Shown here in pieces: positions 26,579 to 36,900 of a stretch of DNA of 64,000 bases. The position numbers and the translations under genes were made by a program. Position 1 is the first letter of the stretch; each line of letters begins with the position of its first letter. Source of the stretch: Vasconcelosia minhoensis LEGE 07310 (GTDB lineage: Bacteria; Cyanobacteriota; Cyanobacteriia; Phormidesmidales; Phormidesmidaceae); NCBI RefSeq assembly GCF_015207255.1, contig NZ_JADEXG010000024.1, positions 1 to 64,000 of the forward strand, written 5' to 3'. The notes beneath the pieces are model-generated. The model was given only the letters and a program-made list of their open reading frames with translations, had not been told where the DNA came from and made no database searches.

Positions 26579-26603
26579 CTACCGTCCTTTCACTAAATCA
26601 GCC

Positions 26604-27729
26604 ATGCTAGAAATTCCCCAAATTAAACGCGACCTCGATCAGCTATCTGAGCGCCTGAGTAAAACTCAGGGCTATCTTTGACCTGCCCGCCCTCAAAGCT
26701 AAAATTCACGACCTGGAACAGCTAGCGGCCCAGCCTGACTTTTGGGATGACCCCGACGCCGCTCAAAAGCTGCTCCAGGAGCTGAGCGACTATAAGAATA
26801 GCCTTTCCCAGCTGCGCACCTGGCAGGGTCAGGTCGAAGATACCGGTGCCATCCTTGAGCTGATCGAAGACGAGCCTGACACCGCATTGATGGAGGAGGC
26901 TCAGAAGAACGTCTCCAGTTTGGATCATGAGCTGGCCCAGTGGGAGCTCCAGCAGCTGCTCTCTGGCCCCTATGACAAATCTGGCGCGGTTCTGAGCATC
27001 AATGCGGGGGCTGGCGGCACTGACGCCCAGGACTGGGCCGAACAGCTGCTGCGAATGTATACCCGCTGGGGTGAGCAAAGCGGCTACCGGGTTCACCTGG
27101 TGGAAATCTCAGAAGGCGATGAGGCCGGGTTGAAGTCGGCCACGTTGGAAATTGAAGGCCGCTACGCTTACGGCTATCTCAAAGCCGAGAAAGGCACCCA
27201 TCGGCTGGTGAGAATTTCACCCTTCAATGCGAATGGCAAGCGTCAGACCAGCTTTGCTGGCGTTGAAGTGATGCCGCTGCTCGAAGAAGATCTGACTCTG
27301 GACATTCCCGAAAAAGACCTGGAGATTAAAACCTCCCGCTCGGGTGGGGCCGGTGGCCAAAACGTCAACAAAGTAGAGACTGCCGTGCGGATTACTCACC
27401 TGCCGACGGGAATTTCGGTACGCTGTACCCAAGAGCGATCGCAGCTACAAAACCGCGAAAAAGCGATGGTCATTCTCAAGGCCAAGCTGATGATTATCGC
27501 CCAGGAGCAGCGCGCCCAGGAAATCGCCGACATCCGCGGCGACATGGTTGAAGCCGCCTGGGGCAACCAAATTCGCAACTACGTCTTTCACCCCTACCAG
27601 ATGGTCAAGGACTTGCGCACCAATGAAGAAACCACCGCCGTAGACGATGTCATGAACGGCGACCTTGACCCTTTTATCCAAGCCTACCTAAGACAGGAAA
27701 ACCAGGTCCTGCAAGAAACCGCCGTCTAA
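26604..27729 (+). CDS. prfB: peptide chain release factor 2, with programmed +1 frameshift
   Basis: RF2 recognises UGA and UAA stop codons and triggers peptide release. The gene is in two frames: 25 codons from the ATG at 26604 ending CAG GGC TAT CTT TGA, then +1 to GAC CTG CCC from 26680, giving 374 residues. The slippery CTT TGA C with AGGG just upstream is the classic autoregulatory site: scarce RF2 makes the ribosome pause and shift. The domains are complete: VRISPFNANGKRQ with the SPF stop-codon-reading tripeptide and TSRSGGAGGQNVNKVETAV with the catalytic GGQ. Annotating only from the ATG at 26887 would miss about 94 residues. Confidence 0.95.
26664..26683 (+). promoter_or_regulatory. 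prfB programmed frameshift site
   Basis: The sequence TCAGGGCTATCTTTGACC combines an internal Shine-Dalgarno-like AGGG, the slippery codon CTT, the in-frame stop TGA (26679-26681) and a following C, which weakens UGA termination. It matches the organisation known from E. coli prfB. Confidence 0.92.
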
Positions 27730-27755
27730 CGCCGGATCACCCCGATTCCCTATAC

Positions 27756-27816
27756 GGGCATGGCAACCATGCCCCTACCTATCCACCCCATTACTCAATC
27801 ACCCCATCACCCTTCC
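27756..27816 (+). repeat. hairpin plus C-rich dispersed element (copy 2)
   Basis: An 8-bp perfect hairpin GGGCATGG-CAA-CCATGCCC (27756-27774) is followed by C-rich CTACCTATCCACC and CACCCCATCACCC units that end directly before the ATG at 27817. It is a sister of the element at 4982-5054 in the same orientation to its downstream gene. Confidence 0.65.
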
Positions 27817-28011
27817 ATGACCCAAGACACCTCTCCCGCTAGCTCACCCACTCGCAAACCCAACCCCTCCCTGGACGAGCCGCCGCCAAGCTTTATCAAG
27901 CTAGCCATGCGCAATATGGTCAAAAAAGGCGGCACGTCTTTATTCCACTTTTTTCTAACCGCGGCAGGACTGCTCTCGCTACTGGTGGGTCTCGCCTACC
28001 TGACTCGATAG
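27817..28011 (+). CDS. DUF3285 single-pass membrane protein
   Basis: 64 residues from the ATG at 27817. The earlier ATG at 27760 would translate the C-rich repeat element and is rejected. The family core [20 protein letters not shown] is followed by one membrane helix [23 protein letters not shown]3285 proteins are restricted to cyanobacteria and plastid relatives and have no known function. The gene is 11 bases before ybeY, an arrangement I associate with cyanobacteria, and they are probably cotranscribed. Confidence 0.8.
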   Translation: MTQDTSPASSPTRKPNPSLDEPPPSFIKLAMRNMVKKGGTSLFHFFLTAAGLLSLLVGLAYLTR

Positions 28012-28022
28012 GGAGCGGTTTT

Positions 28023-28538
28023 GTGGAAACGATAGCGCCGCCGATAGTGGTTGAGGTGACCGTTGATGGCTGTGCAGCTGAGCGCTGTACAGAATCGATT
28101 GCAATTGCAACCTGGCAATCCTGGTTTCAGCAATGGCTTCAAGCCCTGGCTCCTGGCCTATCGCCAATTGGTGCCTATGAGCTGAGCCTGCGGCTGACCG
28201 ACGACAGCGACATTCAATCGCTGAACACCGCCTATCGCCAGATGCCCCGGCCCACTGACGTGCTGGCCTTTGCGGTCCTGGAGACCGAGCTGCCTGACAT
28301 GGCAGAACTGCACCAGCAGCAGCCGCTATATCTGGGAGATATTGTGATTTCAGCCGACACCGCCGCACGACAGGCGGCTGAGCAGGGCCATTCCCTCCGC
28401 CACGAGCTTGCCTGGCTCGCTGCTCATGGGCTGCTGCATCTGCTGGGTTGGGATCATCCCGATCAGGCTAGCCTGATCGGGATGCTGGCCCAGCAGGCAC
28501 AGCTTTTATCGCTGACTTCGGGCACAGACGCTCGATAA
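28023..28538 (+). CDS. ybeY: rRNA maturation endoribonuclease YbeY
   Basis: 171 residues from the GTG at 28023. YbeY is a zinc endoribonuclease needed for 16S rRNA 3'-end processing and ribosome quality control. The zinc site is [19 protein letters not shown] (family pattern HGxLHLxGxDH), and the [19 protein letters not shown] segment carries the conserved NxxYR..xxPTDVLSF-type motif. The N-terminus is somewhat longer than in E. coli, as is common in cyanobacteria. It forms a small operon with DUF3285 and possibly dgkA. Confidence 0.93.
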   Translation: METIAPPIVVEVTVDGCAAERCTESIAIATWQSWFQQWLQALAPGLSPIGAYELSLRLTDDSDIQSLNTAYRQMPRPTDVLAFAVLETELPDMAELHQQQPLYLGDIVISADTAARQAAEQGHSLRHELAWLAAHGLLHLLGWDHPDQASLIGMLAQQAQLLSLTSGTDAR

Positions 28539-28690
28539 GATACATACAGCGCCCTTTAGAAGCCAGTAAAATAACACGATGCCTTCAGCTGTGAGCATCT
28601 GACGGCTACAAATGGGCTCTATAAAGGAAGCTTCCCGATTGCAAAAATTAAAATTGCGATCGCGGGCTTCCAACCGGGTCAGTAGCGGAT

Positions 28691-29158
28691 TTGCCGATGT
28701 CTATGTCCCCAAATGTGCCAAAACTCCCGTCTGAAGCGGAGTCCCCTAGTCAGGAGCGAGACTCCTGGCAGGTCGCACCCAACTTATTTTCTAGCTTCAA
28801 ATATGCCTGGTCTGGCATTACCTATGCCTTTCAGACCCAGCGCAATTTTAGGATTCATTCCGGCATCGGGCTGATTGCGCTGACACTGAGTATCCTGCTG
28901 AGGGTGAGCCCGGTCGAAGCGGCAATTGTGGCTTTAACAGTGGCTGCGGTAATGGTGATGGAAATTTTGAACACGGCGCTAGAGTCCCTGGTTGATCTCA
29001 CCGTGGGGCAAACCTATCATCAGCTAGCCAAAGTGGTTAAAGACTGCGCGGCAGGAGCTGTGCTGCTGGCAGCGGTAGCCGCTATCCTAGTAGCAGCACT
29101 GATTTTCGGGCCGCCCCTGTGGGGACTTTTACGGCCCTACCTCGCCTCGCTCGTATGA
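28691..29158 (+). CDS. dgkA: diacylglycerol/undecaprenol kinase
   Basis: 155 residues. Small integral-membrane kinase that phosphorylates diacylglycerol or undecaprenol. The hallmark is the helix VMEILNTALESLVDLTVG, with Glu and Asn of the active site, followed by KVVKDCAAGAVLLAAVAAIL. An additional N-terminal helix pair starts SFKYAWSGITYAFQTQRNFR. An about 30-residue hydrophilic N-terminus precedes it; the start could be either ATG at 28691 or 28697. The stop overlaps the trpG/pabA-like gene (ATGA). Confidence 0.92.
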   Translation: MPMSMSPNVPKLPSEAESPSQERDSWQVAPNLFSSFKYAWSGITYAFQTQRNFRIHSGIGLIALTLSILLRVSPVEAAIVALTVAAVMVMEILNTALESLVDLTVGQTYHQLAKVVKDCAAGAVLLAAVAAILVAALIFGPPLWGLLRPYLASLV

Positions 29159-29745
29159 TTTTAGTGATTGACAACTACGACAGCTTTACCTACAACCTGG
29201 TGCAATATTTGGGTGAGCTTGGCCAGAGCCTGCCCGTAGCCAAAGCGATCGAGGTATTTCGCAACGATCAGATTAGCCTTGAGCAAATTCAGGCTAAGCA
29301 ACCCGACGGCATCGTGATTTCGCCGGGGCCGGGCCGACCGGATGATGCGGGCGTGTCGCTGCAAATTATTCGCGAACTGGGGCCGACGCTACCGATTTTG
29401 GGCGTTTGCCTGGGGCACCAGAGCATTGGTCAGGTCTATGGCGGCAAAATTACCTCGGCGGCAGAGCTGATGCATGGTAAGACCTCTCCGGTGCGTCACA
29501 CAGGCGCTGGGGTCTTTGCCGGGCTAGAAGATCCGCTGGTGGCGACGCGCTATCACAGCCTGGTAATTGACCGAGAGACCTGCCCTGAGGTGCTCGAAAT
29601 TACCGCCTGGGTGGATGACGGGACAATTATGGGCGTGCGGCATCGGCAGTATCCCCAGCTTCAGGGTGTACAGTTTCATCCTGAAAGCGTGCTGACGCAG
29701 TCGGGCAAGCTGCTACTGAAGAATTTTTTGAAAGACCTCAGCTAG
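29155..29745 (+). CDS. anthranilate/aminodeoxychorismate synthase glutaminase component
   Basis: 196 residues from the ATG at 29155, which overlaps the dgkA stop. Class I glutamine amidotransferase that supplies ammonia to TrpE or PabB. Start MILVIDNYDSFTYNLVQYLG is diagnostic. The nucleophile is in LGVCLGHQSIGQ, and the His-Glu pair in GVQFHPESVLTQ. Sequence alone does not separate TrpG from PabA, and many cyanobacteria use one amphibolic subunit for both tryptophan and folate. No trpE or pabB lies nearby. Confidence 0.92.
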   Translation: MILVIDNYDSFTYNLVQYLGELGQSLPVAKAIEVFRNDQISLEQIQAKQPDGIVISPGPGRPDDAGVSLQIIRELGPTLPILGVCLGHQSIGQVYGGKITSAAELMHGKTSPVRHTGAGVFAGLEDPLVATRYHSLVIDRETCPEVLEITAWVDDGTIMGVRHRQYPQLQGVQFHPESVLTQSGKLLLKNFLKDLS

Positions 29746-29845
29746 CTTTCAAAGGGCCAATTCAGAAAACTGTCCCGATTTAGAAGCCACAGAGGGAACA
29801 AAGTGCGGCAGGATGGATCACATCTTTAATTGATTTGAGGACGTT

Positions 29846-30622
29846 ATGAGACGGCGACATCTGCTCCGCTACGCCAGCGCTGGCTTTTTGAGTACGCTAG
29901 GTCTTGGGCTCGTATCGAGTCTGCAATCCTATCAGGCCCAGACCGAAAGCGGGCCGCTTTCGGTGCAGACCCTAGGGCATACGGCTTTCCTTTTCACCGG
30001 CGGCGGCCAGCGAATTTTGGTGAACCCGTTCCGGCCCATCGGCTGTACGGAGGGGTACCCAGCTCCGACGGCAGCGGCTGACCTGGTTTTAATCAGCAGC
30101 CGCCTGTTTGATGAAGGCTATCTTGAAGGCAGCTACGCCAATGCTCAGGTGCTTAGCCAGCCGGGCATTTACGAAATTCGAGGACTAAATATTCAAGGCA
30201 TCAGTATGCCCCACGATCGCGAAGGGGGCCGCCGCTTTGGTACGAATGTTGCCTGGGTATGGAACCAGGCTGGGGTTAAAATTGCCCACCTCGGCGGAGC
30301 TGCGGCTCCAATTGCGCTAGAGGATAAAATTTTAATTGGCCGTCCCGATGTGCTGCTGGTGCCGGTCGGCGGCGGTCCCAAAGCCTATACGCCGCAGGAA
30401 GCAGTCGAAGCGGTGCGATCGCTCAATCCCAAGCTCGTGATTCCCACCCACTATCGCACCCAGGCCGCTGATGGCGACGCCTGCGACATTGTCGCCCTGG
30501 ATGAATTCCTGACCCTCATGCAGGAAACGCCGGTGAATCGCGTCAACAGTACGCTATCGGTCAGTCCCTCGGTCCTGCCCAGCGATGGAATGCGCATTGC
30601 CGTATTGAACTATCCCTTCTAG
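29846..30622 (+). CDS. metallo-beta-lactamase fold hydrolase with Tat-like signal
   Basis: 258 residues. MRRRHLLRYASAGFLSTLGL looks like a twin-arginine signal, so the protein may be exported folded with its metal. The body resembles the UPF0173/UlaG-like branch of the metallo-beta-lactamase family: LGHTAFLFTGGGQRILVNPF at the N-terminal strands and LNPKLVIPTHYRTQAADGD at the C-terminus, with the final His. The central HxHxDH motif is not present in standard form, so catalysis is uncertain. It is followed 7 bases later by pepP. Confidence 0.7.
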   Translation: MRRRHLLRYASAGFLSTLGLGLVSSLQSYQAQTESGPLSVQTLGHTAFLFTGGGQRILVNPFRPIGCTEGYPAPTAAADLVLISSRLFDEGYLEGSYANAQVLSQPGIYEIRGLNIQGISMPHDREGGRRFGTNVAWVWNQAGVKIAHLGGAAAPIALEDKILIGRPDVLLVPVGGGPKAYTPQEAVEAVRSLNPKLVIPTHYRTQAADGDACDIVALDEFLTLMQETPVNRVNSTLSVSPSVLPSDGMRIAVLNYPF

Positions 30623-30629
30623 ACTGCCT

Positions 30630-31931
30630 ATGCAAGCGTATCTCCAGCGTCGTCAGGCCGTGATGGCCGCCATTGGCCAGGGCACGGCTATTTTTCACAG
30701 CGCCCCGATGGCGGTAATGCACAACGATGTCGAGCATCCTTTCCGCCAGGACAGCGACTTTTTCTACCTGACCGGCTTTAACGAGCCAGGAGCGGTGGCG
30801 GTGCTCGCCCCCCATCACGAGGAGCATCAGTTTGTTCTGTTCGTGCAGCCTAAGGACCCGGAAAAGGAAACCTGGACGGGCTATCGGGTCGGCGTAGAGG
30901 CCGCTAAGGAACGCTTTGGCGCAGACATTGTTTACCCGATTGCCGAACTCGATGAAAAGCTAAAGCAGTATGTCGAGAAGGCGGACCGGCTGTACTATCA
31001 CTTTGGCCGCGATCGCGTCTTCAACGACCGGATCATTGCCCTCTGGCAGGAGCTGCTGGCTACCCAGGCTAAGCGCGGCACCGGGCCGGTGGCGATCGAA
31101 GATACTCGGCTGCTGATGCAGCAGTTTCGGCGGGTGAAGACTGCGGCGGAGATAGAGAAGATGCGGCGCGCGATCGCGATCTCGGTCAAAGCCCATGAGC
31201 AGGCCCGCGCCATGGCCCAGCCCGGACGCTACGAGTACGAAATCCAGGCAGAGATGGAGCGTATCTTTCGGATGGAGGGCGCTTTGGGACCGGCCTATCC
31301 CTCCATCGTGGCTTCGGGCGAGAATGCCTGCATCCTCCACTACATCGAGAACAGTCGGCAGATGCAGCCCGACGAGCTGCTGCTAATCGATGCGGGCTGC
31401 GCCTACGACTACTACAACGCCGACATCACTCGCACCTTCCCAGTCAGCGGTCAGTATACGCCTGAGCAGCGAATTCTGTACGAGCTGGTACTAGACGCCC
31501 AGCTCAAGGCAATCGAGCAGGTACAGCCCGGCAAACCCTTTAACGCCTTTCACGATGCCGCAACCCACACGCTGACGACGGGCTTAGTAGAGCTGGGGCT
31601 GCTGGTAGGCGATGTCGAGACGCTGATTGAGGAGAAAAAGCACAAGGCATTTTTCATGCACGGTACCGGCCATTTCTTGGGCCTGGACGTCCACGACGCC
31701 GGAATCTTGCGCAATCCCGATAAGACCTGGCAACCCTTTGCTCCGGGCAATGTCGTCACGGTGGAACCCGGCCTCTACATTTCTCCCTACTACAAACCTG
31801 AAGAGGGACAGCCGGAAGTCGATGAGCGCTGGCGGGGCATCGGGATTCGGATTGAAGACAATCTGCTCGTGACTGAGACCGGCCACGAGGTGCTGACGGC
31901 AGCCGTTCCGAAAGCAGCCGAAGTTGGCTGA
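30630..31931 (+). CDS. pepP: Xaa-Pro aminopeptidase (M24B)
   Basis: 433 residues. It removes N-terminal residues that precede proline. The N-terminal domain includes NDVEHPFRQDSDFFYLTGFN, typical of PepP. The pita-bread catalytic domain supplies the dinuclear metal ligands: two Asp in LLIDAGCAYDYYNADITRTF, His in HGTGHFLGLDVHD, Glu in VVTVEPGLYISP and Glu in IGIRIEDNLLVT. It follows the metallo-hydrolase by 7 bases. The 3' end overlaps a short Uma2 remnant. Confidence 0.95.
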   Translation: MQAYLQRRQAVMAAIGQGTAIFHSAPMAVMHNDVEHPFRQDSDFFYLTGFNEPGAVAVLAPHHEEHQFVLFVQPKDPEKETWTGYRVGVEAAKERFGADIVYPIAELDEKLKQYVEKADRLYYHFGRDRVFNDRIIALWQELLATQAKRGTGPVAIEDTRLLMQQFRRVKTAAEIEKMRRAIAISVKAHEQARAMAQPGRYEYEIQAEMERIFRMEGALGPAYPSIVASGENACILHYIENSRQMQPDELLLIDAGCAYDYYNADITRTFPVSGQYTPEQRILYELVLDAQLKAIEQVQPGKPFNAFHDAATHTLTTGLVELGLLVGDVETLIEEKKHKAFFMHGTGHFLGLDVHDAGILRNPDKTWQPFAPGNVVTVEPGLYISPYYKPEEGQPEVDERWRGIGIRIEDNLLVTETGHEVLTAAVPKAAEVG

Positions 31932-32097
31932 ATATCAGGAGAACGGGGCTCGTTTGGGCTGGCTGATCAACCGTCAGGACAGACAGGTTGAGATTTATCG
32001 ACAGCAGCAGTCAGTAGAAGTCTTAGAAAATCCCAATATTCTTTTGGGAGAAACGGTATTGCCAAGCTTTGTACTGAACCTTGATTCCATTTGGTAA
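31927..32097 (+). pseudogene. C-terminal fragment of a Uma2-family gene
   Basis: A frame without a start encodes EYQENGARLGWLINRQDRQV and EIYRQQQSVEVLENP, ending VLPSFVLNLDSIW and TAA at 32097. This is the last about 55 residues of a Uma2 protein (compare YLDSGVRLGWLFNPQAQQVE in the copies at 10.8-12.1 kb). It is fused to the 3' end of pepP, overlapping its stop, so the rest of the gene was lost by deletion. Confidence 0.7.
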
Positions 32098-32112
32098 GTC
32101 TTTCCTTTAGTC

Positions 32113-32932
32113 TTATGCAAAAGGTCCAAAACGGTTTCTGAGTATAACAAGAGATTGCCTAAGTTTCTCGTTTCTATATTGAAGACCTGAGTCTCTCATA
32201 TACTTTGAAAAAGTAGCCCCTACAGAGAACATAAAAAATGCAAGGCTCTCCAGACTTAGTTCTTGTATAAATCTAAAACTTTCAAACCCTAAAACTACAG
32301 AGATCCACTTTATAAGAGAGACAAAGACATCACCTGCTATGAACACAGTCATAAAAGAGCAATAGAAGCCAAAAAGTGCATGAAACAAGTATGCTTTTTT
32401 CTCTTGATAGCCCAAACTCGAAATTTCATCTTCTATGATGCTTTCAGAAATAATTTTTACTTTGTTATGAAAACCATCTGTATTTGCATCGTTTAGTTGA
32501 CTTAGATAACTAACGATTTTCTCTAAAACTCTGCTCGTGTTTAGAAAAACTTCCTACTGTCCAGTTAGCCAAAATAATTTGAAAAGTTTCTCCATTAAGA
32601 AAAAAAGCAGCAACTAAGGCTGATAAAGCTGCCAGTCCTAAATATCTATACAGTTTAGGCAATGAAAAGAAAGAAAATGAAAACCTCTCCGAAAGGTTTG
32701 GCGGCTGATACATTGACTGAACAGTTTGTTTGAGTCCATCTGAATTGCCAAAATATCTATTTATCTCAATGTACTTGTGCCTTCTTTTTCGAAAAACTAA
32801 CTTGGACGCTTCCGAGTAAAAATAATTGCTGAATATTATCTCTTCTTTTTCTTTCAAACTATAGGCTGGAAGGGTCATTAGCTGCTCGAGAATAGCTTGA
32901 AGTAAATAATCTTTGGCTAAGCTATGTACCAC
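32113..32932 (-). pseudogene. hypothetical membrane protein, single gene split by a frameshift
   Basis: Two open pieces, 32932 to 32510 (start MVHSLAKDYLLQAILEQL) and a downstream piece ending at 32113, lie in different frames. Between them the second frame is open upstream through EVFLNTSRVLEKIVSYLSQL and IISESIIEDEISSLG. A one-base change near the T run at about 32545-32555 would join them into one protein of about 273 residues. Hydrophobic segments lie in YLGLAALSALVAAFFL, FYCSFMTVFIAGDVFV and LAFFMFSVGA. The DNA is AT-rich and the family is not recognised. It may be a real mutation or a homopolymer sequencing error. Confidence 0.55.
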
Positions 32933-33434
32933 GGCGCATTCTCCAAATACAGTATCGGAATTAAATAATATAAATAGACAACGGAACTCAGCTTATCGAC
33001 AATACAGGCTCAAATTTATAGTTAATAAAACCTCTCAAAACAGAAATCGGATTAACAAAATCCAAAGTAAGGCGATGTTTGCTGTGAACTTGTCATTAAT
33101 AGTACTTATATACTATCGGATGGAATTTGATTGTGCAAGTGGCGCAGAATACATTTTCAAAAATTAAAACGATATCTATCTAGTAAAAAACAGCTTATTG
33201 ATTGTACAGATGGTTTGGAGTTTAAACCCATAGGCCCATAGGTTGGAATTCAAATACTGTGCAGATCGTATCTAAGGCAAAAATTGATTTGAGTTAGAGC
33301 TTGCGTGGGCAGCCTCATCCTCTTAGTAGAGTGAACGGGTTTGTTTGATCTGCCAAAGGTCCAGAGATTGAGTTGCGATGCGGCGGTTCGTTGAGTACAA
33401 TACTAAGCTGGGATAAAAAAGGGTTGAACGGAAA
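32933..33434. other. AT-rich intergenic region upstream of rplI
   Basis: 502 bases. An open frame of 84 codons (32913-33167) has no recognisable motif, overlaps the start of the membrane protein on the other strand, and is not believed. The right end contains the rplI promoter. Nothing else is evident. Confidence 0.4.
33373..33401 (+). promoter_or_regulatory. predicted sigma-70 promoter of rplI
   Basis: TTGCGA (33373-33378) and TACAAT (33396-33401) are separated by exactly 17 bases, a good match to the housekeeping consensus, 33 bases upstream of the rplI ATG. Confidence 0.5.
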
Positions 33435-33893
33435 ATGGCTAAGCGAGTACAGCTGGTACTGAATCAGGACGTCAGCAAACTAGGCAAGACAGGCGATCTC
33501 GTCGAAGTCGCGCCGGGCTACGCGCGCAACTATTTGATGCCGCGCAGCATGGCCTATCGGGCGACGCCGGGCGTGCTGAAGCAGGTGGAGCGCCGCCGCG
33601 AAGCCGAGCGACAGCGGCTAGAGGCGATTAAGCAAGAGGCCGAGGCGACGCGGACGGCCCTAGATACGATTGGCCTGTTTACGGTGAGAAAGCCGGTGGG
33701 CGAAAATGAGGCGATCTTTGGGACGGTGACTGCCGCAGATGTCGCTGAAGCGGTAGAGGAAACCTCAGGGAAGGAAATTGACCGTCGCAATATCACCCTG
33801 CCGGACATTAATAAGCTGGGCGAGTACCGAGTGGACGTCAAGCTGCATAGCGAAGTGACGGCGACGATCAACCTGCGGGTGGCGGCAGCTTAG
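33435..33893 (+). CDS. rplI: 50S ribosomal protein L9
   Basis: 152 residues. L9 binds 23S rRNA near the L1 stalk and helps maintain reading frame. The N-terminal domain [20 protein letters not shown] and [16 protein letters not shown] is the family signature. A charged connecting helix [20 protein letters not shown] leads to the C-terminal domain [19 protein letters not shown]. The gene precedes dnaB, the usual bacterial neighbourhood. Confidence 0.97.
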   Translation: MAKRVQLVLNQDVSKLGKTGDLVEVAPGYARNYLMPRSMAYRATPGVLKQVERRREAERQRLEAIKQEAEATRTALDTIGLFTVRKPVGENEAIFGTVTAADVAEAVEETSGKEIDRRNITLPDINKLGEYRVDVKLHSEVTATINLRVAAA

Positions 33894-33977
33894 CGCTGGC
33901 GTAGTCGCTTTAGAGAATCGAGCTTACTAATACAAATGTTCGCTATACTAGGGCAGGGATAATCCTTACTCTAGGGA

Positions 33978-36900
33978 ATGTCCGTGGTTCAAGAACCCCG
34001 CTTTAAGCCCGCCGTAGACCGCCTGCCGCCTCAGAATATCGAGGCGGAGGAAGCGATCCTGGGCGGCATTTTACTGGACCCAGAAGCGATTGGTCGGGTA
34101 ACCGAAATCCTGACGCCCGAGGTGTTTTACATTGGGGCTCACCGCGAAATCTATCAGGCGGCGCTAGAGCTCCAGGCGCGGGGGCTGCCCACCGACCTGA
34201 TGGGGATCACGTCCTGGCTAAAGGATCAGGGCAGGCTGGAGAAAATTGGCGGCCAGAGCCGACTGGCCCAGCTGGTGGATCGCACGATTAGCGCCGCCAA
34301 CATCGATCAGTACGCGGCCCTGATCGTCGATAAATACACTCGTCGTAAGCTGATTCAGTCCGGTGGCGAAGTGATTCAGCTGGGCTACGAAACCGAAACG
34401 CCGATTGAGTCCGTCCTCGACCAGGCCGAGCAAACGCTCTTTGGCGTTACCCAGGTGCGCCCCCAGCAGGGCCTGACGGCGACCTCTGATATTTTAACAG
34501 CGACGTTTTCGGATATTGAACAGCGATCGCTAGGCATGGTGCTGCCGGGCCTCTCCTGCGGCTTCTACGATCTCGACGCAATGACCCAAGGCTTCCAACG
34601 CTCCGACCTGATCATCGCCGCTGGGAGGCCGGCTATGGGCAAATGCCTCAGCGCGACCGCCGAGATTTTGCTAGCGGATGGGTCTGTCGCTACGATCGAG
34701 GCGATTTATCAGCAGCAGCAAGCCAAGCTGCTCACCCTCAATCAGCGCTGGCGCTTTGAGCTAACCGAACCATCCGCTTTTGTAGATGATGGTTTGAAGC
34801 CCGTCTTTAGGGTGACGACCCGCCTAGGTCGGCAAGTTGAGACCACCTTGACCCATCCCTACCTGACGATGCAGGGATGGCGGCCCCTGTCTAGCCTGAC
34901 AGCGGGCGATCGCATTGCCGTACCCAGACAGTTCCCTATTTTTGGCAATTGTCCCCTCCCCGAGCATCAGATTAAGCTTCTAGCTTACTTTATTGGCGAC
35001 GGCGGTCTGACTGGGCAATCCCCTCTAGAATTTAAGCTTTGGCACTGTAGCGCTCGCGAAAAAGCGATTCCTGATGTGGTTTTCACGCTACCTAAAGCTC
35101 AGCTTGCCCTGTTTCTGAATCGGCTGTTTGCGACTGACGGCTGGGCATCTGTACTGGCTAGCGGTCAGGCTCAAATCGGCTATGCGACGGTCAATCCAAA
35201 ACTGGGCCGGCAGATTCAGCATTTGCTATTGCGCTTTGGCATTGTTGCAGCTCTAAAGTCGCGGCAGGTGAAGTATCAGGAAACCCGACGGGCGGTATGG
35301 CAGTTGGATATTACCGACGCGATCGCGCTGGCTACCTTCATCGATGAAATTGGCATCTTCGGCAAAGAAACCGCCGTTCGCAAAGTGGCAGAGGCCATCA
35401 GCGGGAAGAAATATCACACTAACCGAGACCTGATTCCCGTCGAAGTTTGGGATACGCTTAAAGCCGCAAATGGGCAGGAAAGCTGGAGCGGTTTAGCGCG
35501 TCGGGCTGGGCTAGTTGGCATAAGCAACATCCACGCGGGCAAACGAGCGGTCAGCCGCTCTCGCCAGGCATCGCTTGCGGCGACCCTGGAGAATCCTGCC
35601 CTACAAGACCTTGCCGCCAGTGATATCTACTGGGATGAAATTGTCGCGATTGAATCAGTCGGCGTTCAGCAGGTTTACGACTTAACGATTCCGGGCACCC
35701 ATAACTTTGTTGCCAATGACATTTGCGTCCACAACACTAGCTTTGTGCTCAACGTAGCCCGCAACATTGCGGGATTGCATAAGCTGCCGGTCGCCGTCTT
35801 TAGTTTGGAGATGTCCAAAGCCCAGCTGATCTATCGGCTGCTGTCTTCGGAAGCCAAGATTGAGAGCGGCAGACTGCGCACCGGGCGGATTGCTCAGCAC
35901 GAGTGGGAGCCGCTGGGCCATGCGATCAATTCCCTATCGCTATTGCCCATCTACATCGACGATACGCCCAATGTTTCAGTGACTGAGATTCGCTCCAAAG
36001 CCAGGCGATTGCAGGCCGAGCAGGGCGGCGCGTTGGGTCTGGTCGTCATCGACTATCTACAGCTGATGGAAGGCAGCGGCGATAACCGCGTCCAGGAGCT
36101 GTCTAAAATCACCCGGGCGCTGAAGGGCCTCGCCCGCGAACTCAGCGTTCCAGTGGTTGCCCTTTCTCAGCTCAGCCGCGGCGTCGAATCGCGCACCAAC
36201 AAGCGTCCGATGATGTCTGATTTACGTGAATCGGGCTGTCTCAGCGGCGATACGCTGATTACCCTGGCCGATAGCGGGCGACAGATACCGATTCGTGAAC
36301 TATCAGGACGATCGGGATTTGCCGTGTGGGCCTTGAATGAGGACACCTGCAAACTTGAGCGAGCAGCGGTTAGCAAAGCTTTCTCAACCGGTATTAAGCC
36401 AATATTTAAGCTGACAACGAGCCTGGGGCGAACCATTCGTGTGACTGGCAACCATCCGTTTAGAACCTTGGAAGACTGGCAGCGGTTGGATACACTCAAT
36501 CCGGGCGATAGGATTGCTTTGCCTAGGCAACTATCCAGCCCCTATCCGCAAACGCTGACGGATTCAGCACTCGGACTGCTAGGCCATCTAATTGGTGATG
36601 GCTGTACCTTGCCACGACATGCCATCCAATACACAACTTGTGAGATCGATCTAGCGCAGCGAGTTGCTGACTTAGCAACCAATATCTTTGGAGAAAGCAT
36701 TCGTCCTCGAATTGTCAAAGAACGGCAGTGGTATCAGGTTTATCTATCAGCCAGTCAGCGGTTGACCCATGGAGTCAGAAATCCAGTCGCTCGATGGCTC
36801 GATGGGCTAGGAATATTCGGGCTGAGATCGCACGAAAAACATATTCCTGAAGTCGTCTTTGAGCAGCCTGAAGCCGCGATCGCAAAGTTCTTGAGCCACT

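Noticed and set aside
29119-29154. TTG start 12 codons upstream of the trpG/pabA-like gene
   Set aside because: The ATG at 29155 matches the family start exactly and overlaps the dgkA stop in the usual ATGA manner.
32913-33167. 84-codon frame upstream of rplI
   Set aside because: No motif, overlaps the opposite-strand membrane protein, and composition is that of non-coding AT-rich DNA.
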